A DNA stretch of 64,000 bases from Nematostella vectensis (lineage: Eukaryota > Cnidaria > Anthozoa > Actiniaria > Edwardsiidae), in assembly GCF_932526225.1 (NCBI RefSeq), contig NC_064047.1:14605121-14669120 (forward strand), given 5' to 3'. Below, piece by piece: positions 11,801-22,251 of the stretch. Every line of letters begins with the position of its first letter. Position 1 is the stretch's first letter. Below the pieces are notes generated by a model. The model saw nothing but the letters and a program-made list of their open reading frames with translations. It was not told the DNA's origin and searched no databases. The translations under genes were made by a program, and so were the position numbers.

Positions 11801-13247
11801 GAGCAACTGATACTGCTATCAATGAAAGGCAAGAACACAACTGAATATACCTTCCGCAAAAAGGAGGAGGCAGTAACACTGGCTTCAAAAATATCCGTCA
11901 AAGTTGGTGATTCCACCATTCAGATCGACCCCCAGCTTTTATTCCAAAGACTTAGCTTCGTAGCAACTGGTGGAAACTATGGCGATCCTAAGGCATTTTT
12001 TGAATATGAGATGTGCAGTTTCCCACCCTTGTTATTTGATTCGTCTCTTCTTCTAAGAAAAGCTAAGAAACCTGTTCTCGCTGATGCAATCTGGGTGCGT
12101 ACTAAAGACCATCAAACTTCACAGCCACCATCCCGACCTATACACTATGTACTAGATGGCGGATCGCTCCTTCACAGAATCCCCTGGCCCAGAAATGAGA
12201 CTTTTGTCCGATCTTAGGTCCGATATGTAGATCAGAGATACAAACAAGCTACAGTGGTGTTTTACGGATATGAGTCTGGGCCCTCAACCAAAGATTCTAC
12301 TCACCAAAGAAGATCCAGTGTATGTGGTCCCTCTGTGGAATTTGATGGCAAGATGGTATAAACAGAGGTTCATTAATCTGCTAGGTGACAAGCTCCAACG
12401 CTCACCGTTTTACATGCCCCTTGAGATGCAGACTTGGCAATTGTCGAAACAGCCATTCAGTCTGCCAAGACCACTACAACTGCCCTGGTCGGTGAAGATA
12501 CGGACCTTTTGATTTTGCTATGTCACTACGCTGATGCGAACGATCATGATATTTTGTTTATGCCTCAGACAAAGCAAAAGTCAGGTACCATGAGAGTTTG
12601 GAACATAAAGATTACAGTTGAGGCACTTGGTCCCCATTTGCAAAAACATCCTGTTCGAGCACACAATACTAGGTTGCGATACCACGTCTGCTCTATACGG
12701 CCTCAGAAAAGGTTCATCCCTGAAAATGTTAACCTCTGATGCGACATTCCGTCAACAGGCAGATATATTCCATCAAGCAGATGCTGCTAAGAACGATATT
12801 GCTGCAGCAGGGGAGACGGACCTCTTGTGTCTGTACAAGGGTCTCAAAGATGAAACGCTGGACTCTCTCCGTTATGCAAGATTTTGTCAAAAGATTTCGA
12901 CCGGGAACACACAGGTTCAACCAGAGAGCCTGCCCCCAACATCTGCTGCAGCCATCTACCACAGCCTTCGTGTGTATCACCAAGTACAGCAGTGGAGAGG
13001 TATTGCACTTCCACCAGAAGACTGGGGGTGGAAGGAAGTGGACGGAAAGCTCCAACCGCAAAGAACCGATCAATCTGCAGCGCATCCTTCTTTGCTGGAA
13101 CTGATTAGATGCAACTGTAAGACAGGATGCTCTAGTCGGAAATGCTCTTGCAAAAGGCACGACTTAGATTGTACTGCTGCTTGTGGTACTTGCCGTGGAC
13201 AAAGCTGTGACAATTCCGCCCCACCTGACCTAAGCGAAAGTGATTGA
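8833..13247 (+). pseudogene. Broken copy of a large XPG/FEN-like nuclease plus CXC-domain family (candidate transposon-derived gene)
   Basis: Frame pieces join into one degenerate protein of well over 1000 residues. In order: cysteine/histidine zinc-binding stretches (CQGC...HVKCCLDY at 8870-8975; CLFCGQ and YHNSCNVNF at 9079-9290); QVQYIADNVDHNTRTLDG (9725-9778); VLTFDQPLYWKAL (10210-10248) and HMSFLGSICHLMAGSGL (10320-10370); AGLSTDLMIEQVLMRS (11407-11454); an XPG/FEN-type core with VLDGGSLL (12150), SGPSTKD (12274), VGEDTDLLILL (12489) and LGCDTTSALYGL (12671); and a C-terminal CXC-like block CKTGCSSRKCSCK (13116-13154). Two introns are visible: 10599-10874 (GAG/GTACGT to TTTTTAG) and 11577-11646 (GTAACA to AACAG). 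At least eight stops or frameshifts (for example near 9350, 9719, 9905, 10280, 11140, 12215, 12320, 12660) break it. I know this arrangement as a multicopy family in invertebrate genomes. The link to an XPG-bearing DNA transposon such as Academ is a hypothesis. Confidence 0.7.
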
Positions 13248-13550
13248 TTCGTGTATCATCTCGCTCAGCATTATGCTCCTGCCTCAATGGCATTGTCGAA
13301 GCCGTCTACCACAGCCTTCGTGTGTATCAACAAGTACAGCAGTGGAGAGGTCTTGCACTTCCACCAGAAGACTGCGGGTTGAAGGAAATGGACGGAAAGC
13401 TCCCATCGCAAAGAACTCTAGTCGAAAATGGTATTATGCAAAACGTGGACAAAGCTGTGACTATTCCGCCCCGCCTGACCTAAGCATAAGTGATTGATTC
13501 ATATATATCTCGCTCAGCATTATGCTCCTGCCTCAATGGCATTGTCAGAG
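12951..13550 (+). repeat. 350-bp tandem duplication of the pseudogene 3' end, second copy shortened
   Basis: Copy A (12951-13300) and copy B (13301-13550) both begin GCC(A/G)TCTACCACAGCC and both end at the CTCAATGGCATTGTC stretch. Copy B lacks about 100 bp that in copy A encode the CXC cysteines, and carries scattered substitutions. Copy B therefore repeats the segment before the CXC domain and the final Pro-Pro-Asp-Leu-Ser tail but not the cysteine domain. Confidence 0.85.
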
Positions 13551-14860
13551 CCGTAAAGATTATATGAAAACACCGAGACAAACGATCTTTTCAAACGCTC
13601 CGTTTCAGATAATTAAAGAAATTTGTATGCGGATTTGATAACTTTTTTTTAGGTTAATAGTCAATTGAGCCACAAACATTTCCCATATAGTACCAAATAC
13701 AATGGAAATTAATAAAATTCTACTTTGGGTTTCATTCAAATACTTTTCTGGCGTCAAATGTCCTTGTTACCTCTTAAATCCATTACTTCCTTGTTTTTAC
13801 ACCCTGTGGTTAGCTATAATTTAGTCTCGAGTAGAAAACATTCCGAGAAGGCCAAAACACACTTAGAAATTAATCAAATCGTATTTTTGTTTTGATGAAA
13901 ATGATTTTCTATCATCCCCTTTTGATATTTATTGTTTAAAACACTAATGCTTATGTATTACGATATGGGTACCCTGTGGAAAAAACTGTCAACTTTGAAC
14001 TTAATTTTAAGCATGTTCGCCTGGAGGAATTTTTTGGAATTTACAGTATGTTAGTTAGGTCACTAACATCTATCGATCTGCAGTGAGAAAAATTCTTTGG
14101 CAATTAGTTTGACTTGAAACCATAGATTGACTGGACTAGTAGGTAAAAACGCAAATACGGTAGGAAAAAGCTATTTTATTTCGTTAACACCTTCAGCTGT
14201 CAATTTAATCAACAACCCTTTTCCAAACTGATCTTTAGTAACTTTTCTTTCTATATCTGTAGTTAGTTTTGATCAATTCCATGGCAGGTCTATTTAATAA
14301 CAAGCCCAAAATACCCCAACATAGCCGGTGCTAATACCTGCAGGAACTGTAACTAATGACCTGGTGAACAGCCCTTTCCCTGCACTCTAGTTCTCTGAGA
14401 GAGGCCAATAAAAATAAATTTGAATTAAGTAACCCTAAAGTGCTGTTCACCTGCACATATCGCAAGGGAAGTCAAGTCGCCAATACCGTAGTTGCTCTGA
14501 AAAAGTTAACCCCAAGCAAGGAAAATCCCTTATTCGAAGGCGGGACTGTGTTTATTACCTGGCCAAACCATCGCAAAATGTTTATCATGTAGATGTTGCA
14601 ATGCGAAAAATCATAGAAAAGCAAGAAGCTGCACCCCCGCCCCTCCCACCCACCCACCCAACTTGGTAACAAGTTGGTAACAACAGTAAAAAGATCAGAA
14701 ACCACAAGAGAAAAACAACAAATCCAATGAACAACAGACAAATATCGAACATCTACTGCATTCATTGAATTATCAATTGAGAAATTTCGTGACATAGTGA
14801 AAAAAGGGTCCACTGTACATACCTTTATACGTATGTAATTCTTGTGACCACATAATGTTA
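13551..14860. other. No recognised gene; possible LINE-type tail near 14290-14425
   Basis: Stop-rich AT-rich sequence. The stretch GAGAGAGGCCAATAAAAATA (14398-14417) resembles the 3' end of a non-LTR element, but no coding remnant precedes it. The minus-strand open frame at 14472-14882 has no recognisable motif and is treated as chance. Confidence 0.4.
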
Positions 14861-16940
14861 TTAAGGGGGAGATACACCTCAATTTCTAAGAAATTTAGAC
14901 AAACTCATGAAAAAAATAAAAAAAATAGTTTTTCATATCTTTAATGCTTAACAATCATAAGGCATATTTTTTTATTTCAAAGCGAATGCTCTATCTGCCT
15001 TTTTAAAGCCTTTTGTAAGTGTAGACAAATATCTGAGGTATGTTTGATTCCTGTTTCCATAGCAATAAAATAAAAAATCATAGATCATAGATCAAACGAC
15101 AAACAAATATAAGCGCTTTTCATCTCGGATTTAGATCTAATCTAAACATCATTCAAAGATGCCCAAAGGGAAAAGAGAAGGCTCGAGGTATCGGGTAACG
15201 AGGAAAACTAACAAAAAGAAGGTTTTTAAAGCTTCGGTGAAACAGCGGAGCGATTCTTCAACAAGCGGCCGTCAAAGAACTGAGCAACCACGTGCGACAT
15301 CTTCGAGTTTATCCGAGGAAACTGGTGAAATTTTCACCGATCATAACATCCTTTCAGCTTCTGCAAAGAAGCTTGGTCTTTCCGACGAACATGAACCACA
15401 ACACTCAACAAGAATCCAAGATTTAGGCATTGAAACACCATGTGACTCACCAGCGCGTCCCAAGCAAGCCTTACTTTGATGACTAAGATCTTGGCTATTG
15501 AATTGTGTATCTGTCTAATTTCAGAAGGACAATGGAACTGATGCACAAATGTAGAAATGATAGAATCAATCTTGTTGAAGACAAAGCCGGACTTAACAGT
15601 TCGCTGTATTTTGAATGCTCTGTGTGTAAACACAGGTGTACATGGACACCAGCAAGAAAGTTGATGACAAAGCTTAGATGTGAACAGCAGATCTGTCTAT
15701 GCAATGGGAGAAGTTGGTCTTGGACGTGAGTCCCTCCAAACAATATGCGAAACATTGAACCTGCCAGGCCCTGTGAATAGTCCGCTTTTCAAAAGCACAA
15801 TGCCTCTATATATTCTGCGACAAACAAGACCTTAGAAGACAAGCTAAGTGCCGCTGCACAAAGAACACCTTGGAAAACACCTTGAAGAGACCGATGGGAG
15901 CAAAGTGCTTGACATTGCCGTATCTTTTGACAGTACCTGGACCAAGCGGGGCTTTAAAGCAAATTATGGAGTGGGCATTGTCATTTCAGCTGATACGGGA
16001 GAAGTGATTGACTACACCAACATGCGTAAGACATGAAAGATGTGTTAAGCAAGCAAAAGGCTCTAAGTGAAAGATCCTGTAAAGCATGAACAGTGGGTGG
16101 AGGACACAAGGCAAGTGGCACAAGGCAAGTGGACATCAATGAAAAAGGCGGCTGCTCATATTATATGGGGTCGATCCATTGAGAGGTATGGCCTTTGGAA
16201 TGTGGACATGGTATGCGATTGGGATAGTAAGTCATATGCCGAGATGTGGGATATATATGGTGTTTGCGACACATGTAGCACATATGAAACAATTTAAAGA
16301 AGTGCAGTGCTTATCAAAAACGGCTGAAAACCACTGACCATAAACAGTGGGTAGAGAGCATGATGATGGAACAGCCCAATGTAAAAGGGTGAATAAGCTT
16401 GACCGTGTCGAGCATGTACTAAAGCGTATGGGTAAAAGTCTTCTTGGACTACAAAAAGGAAAGCTAGGGAAGCCTGTTGGTAGTAGGGCTGGTCGTCTTA
16501 CACTGCCAGCTAATGACAGGCTTCAAAAGTATTATGGAAATGCTATAAGGAGTTGTGTGCACAAGAAAGCAAAGAAAAAGGCTGAAATTGGTGCGGCCGT
16601 CCAGAGGATGCAAACTGCTGTCAAAGCTGTCCTCCATCAAAGCATAAAGACAGGAGAAGACAAAAACAGACACCAGTACTGCCCAAAAGGTGGGAAATGC
16701 TGGTGTGCTTACCAAAGAGGAAAGTGTGACAGTAAATCTGTCTTCCGGGATAAGCCACACCACCTAGATCCAATTTTCCTTGAATACTTACAGTTTGTTT
16801 TCACTAGATTGAGTGACCCAAAGCTGCTGAAACACTGTTTGCCTGGGTTCTCTCAAAATGCTAATGAATCAGTTAATGCATTAATTTCGAGACGGTGTCC
16901 AAAACACAGAAACAGAGGTTTCCATACTACATTTTAATGA
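14861..16940 (+). mobile_element. Degenerate Mutator-like (DDE) transposon copy
   Basis: The plus strand carries a broken transposase of the animal Mutator-like type. It opens with a Lys/Arg-rich N-terminus (15159-15479). Next come CSVCKHRC (15619) and, in another frame, a GLGRESLQTICETLNLPGPV block (15717-15775). The catalytic core shows AVSFDSTW (15917-15940, first D), CDWDSKSYAEMW (16216-16250, second D) and NANESVNALIS (16857-16890, third acidic residue E). The block YCPKGGKCWC (16677-16706) also fits the family. Frameshifts at about 15480, 15725, 16036 and 16297 and the loss of the C-terminus make it inactive. The left end may be the TTAA at 14861-14864 followed by GGGGGAGATACACCTC; no matching right end was found. 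Superfamily naming (Mutator versus Kolobok-like, given the TTAA) needs a search. Confidence 0.7.
16347..16937 (+). pseudogene. C-terminal catalytic part of the Mutator-like transposase
   Basis: This is the longest intact piece of the element. It includes VEHVLKRMGKSLL, GRLTLPANDRLQKYYGNAIR and the CPKGGKCWC cysteine block. It ends with SQNANESVNALISRRCPK, which holds the third acidic residue of the DDE triad. In the family the residue after LI is usually Trp; here it is Ser. The frame stops a few residues after the catalytic E-helix, whereas complete family members extend further. Confidence 0.7.
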
Positions 16941-16950
16941 GGGAGCCTCA

Positions 16951-17082
16951 GGCAAAGCTACTAGAAGATACATAAGACAGGCAAAGCTATCAGAAGATAC
17001 ATAAGACAGGCAAAGCTACCAGAAGATACATAAGACAGGCAAAGCTACCAGAAGATACATAACACAGGCAAAGCTACCAGAA
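16951..17082. repeat. 29-bp tandem repeat at the end of the transposase remnant
   Basis: About 4.5 copies of a unit beginning GGCAAAGCTACCAGAAGATA, nearly identical to each other. The array starts 14 bp after the transposase frame ends, so it may mark the breakpoint that removed the C-terminus. Confidence 0.9.
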
Positions 17083-17085
17083 GAG

Positions 17086-19160
17086 GATAATTTAAAATAA
17101 ACATGAGGGTGTAACTTGTTAAAAGGGTGCTTATTTATTGTTAGAAGTTTTAGAAAAGAAGGGTACAGTCAGGCCAAAGTAGATTTACTTTTTTAATCTC
17201 ATTGTCATTCCTAAGGGTAACTTATTTTTTTAGCGATATATGGTGCCAGTAAAGCAGACTTGAATGTTATAAACAATTTTTAAAACAACAATTAGCCTTA
17301 GAAACAAATCATGTGTAAAAAATAAAATACAGAGCCTTATAAAAAATATTCTTTTTAAAAAATATAGATATACAGTAACTTAGGATTTTAACTTTCTAAC
17401 ATAATCTTCTTTTTACTATAATTATTGTAACACTTGATATGAATTTTTATCTCTGGAATAAAGACAAGACATTACTATATCATCATTATTAGTAGTAGTA
17501 TTAATTCCATCCAGTTTTTTAAACAAATCCAGGCAAGGAAATGCAGCTAACTGGCCCCAATGTTTCCCTTCATGAAACAGATTAAGTCAAATCGAGAAAA
17601 GGCCAGTTTGATTTACCTAAGGGTATGCTAGACCATGACAAACTGGATATCTCAAGAGTTTGTGTATACCTTCGCCACTCTGATGCAATAACGGCATCAT
17701 CAGCACTCGCTATTAGAAATCATTAAAAATCAAAGACAAAGATTTAAACTTTTAATGGAAGTTAAAAAGTATTGAACCCATGTTGGTGTGATAGCAATTC
17801 AAGATAGTGTTGGAAACATGATAGCTAATGCTGATGTCATAATATGCAAATCAGATAAAGGACTCTGCATCATGATTGGATAATTAAGTGCTATGCATAT
17901 CATGTGATTTTTAGATAGAAGCTCCTTGTGGGCTTATGTAAATACTCTTCTTGATTGTAGCCTTTGAGCGAGTTAGTAAAGTAATAGTTATCGGTGAAAC
18001 TACAAGGTTTCTGTCTGTATATCCAGAATATTTAACCAATCCAGAATATATAACCAAGATAGATCATGGTTGGGAAAAGATTTGAAAAAACTCTATAATA
18101 CTTTACTTTAAAAAAAACATAGACTCATAACTCATAACTCACATTTTCAATGGTTCTGCATGCATGTCTAGATGTTGAAGTTAGATTATCAGGCTTCGTA
18201 AAGTGTGGATAGCACAAGCCATCTGTGTCACATCTGAGCCACAGAATGGCAAAAATCCAAAGACGAGAGTCCCCATTAAGAAATACCACCATAAAAAGAC
18301 ATCACAAATAATTTCTAACTAAGTAAATATTGATTTGTTTAATTGAAAAAAACATCATTTTGCTGCAAATAAGTAAGGTACTCTTTTCTCTTATTGCCCA
18401 CCAAACAATAATGTAAAATGCTTTATAAACTAAAAGAACAAGGCGAAAAGTGACATATCGATCCAAAAAAACAAGGTCTGTGAAACAGGTTTTCTAAAGG
18501 TTTTTTAAGATTGTTTATTTTTTCGCTAAGCTTGGAGAATTTATTCTTACTTAACGATATGATTGCACAAGCTAGTCAATTATAGCATCCATATATGGTT
18601 CGTTGTGCCATAATTGGTTATGGGCACCTTGCAAGCTAATACATTTTCACAACAAACTTTTTTTCCCTGTACTTCTTTACTTTGTTCACTACCTGTTTTT
18701 TATCCTCCTCATAGCTCATAATCACAATGCTATGTATTTTAATGCAAAAGTAAAAGTAAAATACCTGTCTTAATAACTACAATATATGTATGAATATAAT
18801 AGTATTAAGTTCTCGTTCCTTTTTTATTAAAAGGGAATTGGAAGAGAATTGTGTGTTGTAAACACAGATTTATTGTTGAAGGTTGTTGTGTAAATTTCTC
18901 AAGAAATGCAAATATAAAAAATATAACCTCAAGTTCCCCAATGCTATTCGAGATTTTAATTTGCACATAACAGGAATCTGCATTTCTTTCTAATTAAGAT
19001 AATGTTTATTAAGGGCTCAGACCTATCAAGAAATCACTGCACTTCTGGTCATACTTAAGTAAGGTAATGGTACCTGTAATGTATGTTACCACCACCAATG
19101 TATCGCAATGCATCTTGGGAATAAAGCAGTTTTGAATTCCAATATGGCGACTCGCACACA
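17086..19160. other. AT-rich stretch without a recognised gene
   Basis: Very AT-rich with poly-T and poly-A runs and no conserved block on either strand. A small direct repeat (CCAGAATATTTAACCAATCC then CCAGAATATATAACC) occurs at 18022-18056. Confidence 0.45.
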
Positions 19161-19167
19161 ACATTAC

Positions 19168-20017
19168 AGTACCTATTATAGGACACTTTAGATTTACGCT
19201 AAAATATCTCGCGTACAAAACACAATTGAGTCTTAGGTTTTACAGCTAGAAATCACTGACTATTAAACTTAATAATTGAACCCATTTAACAAAAATTCTA
19301 TATTTAATTTGGGGAGAAAACAATCGTTCGTAAGACGTGTTGTGAAGCCCTATTATCGGACACCCTAGCCCTACTATTGGGCAGCAGATTTCTTCTAAAA
19401 AACAACAACGGGAAAACCATTCTTCATTTTCATGAAAATACTGTAGACAATAATTGTTGATATATGTACTTTGCAAAACTCAAGATAGTTTTGTTTGAGA
19501 CTCTTTCTTCTCCGTAGCAAGTGACTCAAAACACATGCATCACGCGCATGACAAACTGCACAGCTAAATGTGCGTTTGCTCATCTAACGCTCAAATTTAC
19601 GTTGAATCATTCGATGATTGCTCGACTGTCCGATAATAGGGCACCGAGGTTAGGTACGAACAATTCGAGCTATCCTGAAGTGTCTATGGAAACAGAGGCC
19701 AAATAGCATCCTGGGAGATCAACAACAGAATGGCGGATTCACCGAGTGACTTTCATCACAATCGGTAAATCTTGGACTTTTTTACGGCTTTTTTTCTTCC
19801 TCTCGTATTCAAGTCAAAGAGAGGATTTCAATCGCCATTTTGCGGTGCGTGAGAGAAAATCATTTCTAGTTTTGCGAAACAATAAACACTCGTTAAAAGC
19901 TTCCGAATACATGTTTTCGGAAAGTTGTTTTTTTCGACTCGATGGGTCATTTTTCGGCGTGTTTTCCTATTGTTTGAGATATTTACAATTTTTTTCGAGT
20001 GTCCGATGATAGGTACC
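19168..20017. mobile_element. Non-autonomous inverted-repeat element
   Basis: The left end (AGTACCTATTATAGGACACT at 19169-19188) is the inverted counterpart of the right end (GTCCGATGATAGGTACC at 20000-20016). Internal copies of the same CCTATTATCGGACACC motif lie at 19350-19366, and inverted at 19627-19641. No transposase is visible. The left-end motif and an internal block (AACAACAGAATGGC) recur at 52949 and 53353, so this is a family. Class is unknown; target-site duplication was not resolved. Confidence 0.6.
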
Positions 20018-20139
20018 ACTACCTTATATAAACATAATCTGTAAATATGCTATGAAAACATTTACTGGATTTCAATGTCTTTCATGTCCTAGAAACGGTT
20101 AATTGGATCCAATGTACTCTATGGAAGATCATTTTCACA

Positions 20140-20430
20140 GTATTCGTAAAAATGGAAGGTATTTTCCGTCAAAAAGATTTCCATATCAGCCTTTGCCGGT
20201 TCACATCGCTAAAAGATGAGGTCGCACGTAATACTCGTGTTGAAAATGCGAGGAAAAAATGCCGTAAAAATCTCCAATTACCATTTACCAATCGATATGA
20301 AAATTATTCAGCAAATCCGCCATTCTGTTGTCCCAGGGTATTTTCTGGCCTTTGATTTAAGCTAAAATAAGCAAGTTTTCTAGTATTCCGTAAACCAAAA
20401 GTGGCCGATAAAAGGTCATTCATTTTCTTT
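20140..20430. repeat. Inverted partner arm of the 19.7-kb repeat block
   Basis: The segment 20270-20345 is the reverse complement, with mismatches, of 19707-19785: it reads AAATCCGCCATTCTGTTGTC where the other reads the opposite strand of that block. Together they form imperfect inverted arms about 500 bp apart. The trailing GGCCGATAAAAGGTC at 20403 again resembles the family's end motif. Confidence 0.6.
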
Positions 20431-20639
20431 TAGCATGTGCATCAATTCCTCGGCGTCAATTCATAGAAAATGACAAACACACTAACAATTCACTCATATA
20501 TCCTATTTTCCTAGCTGATAAATGTGGCAGAGCTGGGTCTTTAAAGATAAAATCTAACGGGAAATCGAACTGAACGTCTTACCTCTGCTCGGTGCGAAGA
20601 GAGACGAAATATGAGAAAGGCGCGAAAATCGGCCGGTGA

Positions 20640-20748
20640 GTTATGGGTAGGGCACAGGAAGCCCAACTGTGTTAGACTTAGCTTGTGACCGCTTTTAACA
20701 CATTGACCCCTCAACCGGCCTGTGCCGGCTTTGAGAAGTACCCATAAC
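20640..20748. repeat. Short MITE-like inverted repeat
   Basis: GTTATGGGTA (20640-20649) is the exact inverse of TACCCATAAC (20739-20748), with a GC-richer centre (AACCGGCCTGTGCCGGCTTT). This fits a small foldback element; no target-site duplication was verified. Confidence 0.5.
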
Positions 20749-20755
20749 CCCTAAA

Positions 20756-20868
20756 TGCAAAATAAAAACAACAAGATAAATATACTCAAGCATCAGTCTA
20801 AGGGATAAATGGTATTGAAGATATGCATCCAACCAAGGTGATAGCAACTACTCTTTAGCCAAAAAATG
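20756..20868. repeat. Segment duplicated inside the neighbouring carboxypeptidase intron
   Basis: About 113 bp here match 23220-23335 closely, in the same orientation (shared landmarks CATCAGTCTAAG, AAGATATG, GTGATAGCAACTACTCTT). The partner lies in the SCPEP1 intron. Confidence 0.85.
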
Positions 20869-22251
20869 GCTCAGGTTCTTTGACAAACTTAAAATCGAAG
20901 GGAAAAAGCAGGATCACTCCTTTCAATAAAACGCTCAAAATACCACACAAGGTAGAGAGTTCAGCAAACACAGCCCAAGACACAAAAAGATACCTATATT
21001 CTGATCCTCCAGGTTCATTTATATGGCCTCAAAACACAATGTCCACTCCTTGAAGGTTTGTGAAACCACTTGGGTATGTCATTTAAGAAGGATTCTGGGA
21101 GATCCAGGGAAAAGAGGATTTTCTTCCCCAAAGTCAGATGTTTTTTAGTCTTTTCACCCCAAAGCCAAAATAAATCAATTCCAGATCATACAGGCCCAGA
21201 ATAGCAGAGTAAACAATTTTGGGATCAATTTGACAGCATTTAAGAGAACTGTGGTGATTCATAAGAAAATTATTTTCATATCCAGGCAAAGCCAAACAAG
21301 AAAAAAACCACCTTGACTTGCAAATACCCATAAGCACTGCACTCAATTATGTTTTCAGTTCGTTTTTTTTTTGTAAATTCCGCTCAAAACTAGCCAGGAG
21401 TTTTGTTGACTGTAATTACTTTGTCTCTTAATTAGAGCAATCAAGCAGTAACTATACATAACAACTCGTTTTATTTCAATCAACATTAGTAACAATCGTA
21501 TTGGCCTAAGACGAGGCCTGTTTACAAAGTTATTCAGGAACCAAATATAAAGGTTCCGAAAAAGCTGACAAAAGGGTGATGGGTGGATTCAGTCTCCATC
21601 ACGGGTTGGCAAGTACCTAAAGAGACCAGCGAACTGTGGGAGAGTCGTAAGTCAAAGGGAAGTGGGGAACAGAGGTTTTTGGACTCTAGATTCCTTGTGA
21701 ATTCATATTTGAAGGTGATAGGTTTTCTTCTAGCTGGCTAGATGTTACCCTCCTGCACAAATAAATCAGCCAATTGGGTAGCCGTGTCGGGTTAATACTG
21801 GTGACCGCTCGATAGAGGTCACATTTCATAAATGACCATTTAAATAAAGGGTGACAACTTTCGTGGACAAAATAACATTTTACCCATAATTGCATCACTA
21901 AAAGTAAAACTACCCTGACGCTGAAACATTGTATGACAGCTAAACTTGTTATGTGTGTGTTATGTGGGGGAAAGGGGGTTTAACAAATTGGGCACATGAT
22001 CTGTGAAATCACTGAAATCGTCAGAAACAGAAAATAAAGCAAAGATTAGGTCGTTTGGAGCTCCGCTTTTCTATATATAAATCACTATTAGAATGACATG
22101 TACCAGAGACTGAAGCTTGACAAGGCCAAAACAGTAGGAGGGGGTGGTCACTGATGGCATGTCAGAAAACAACAGAAAATTTGTGTCAATCAAACATGTT
22201 TTTATGGTCATTGGCGCAAATAACAATATAAATGCAATTGTCATTACTTGA
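20869..22251. other. No recognised gene; region downstream of the carboxypeptidase gene
   Basis: Probably contains the minus-strand 3' UTR of the carboxypeptidase next to 22252, but no convincing polyadenylation signal is close; a minus-strand AATAAA is at 21471-21476. The minus-strand frames at 21134-21346 and 21686-21898 have no recognisable motif. Confidence 0.4.

Noticed and set aside
14472-14882. 136-codon minus-strand frame with hydrophobic segments
   Set aside because: No family motif, no splice context, and it runs into the candidate transposon end at 14861. Probably chance.
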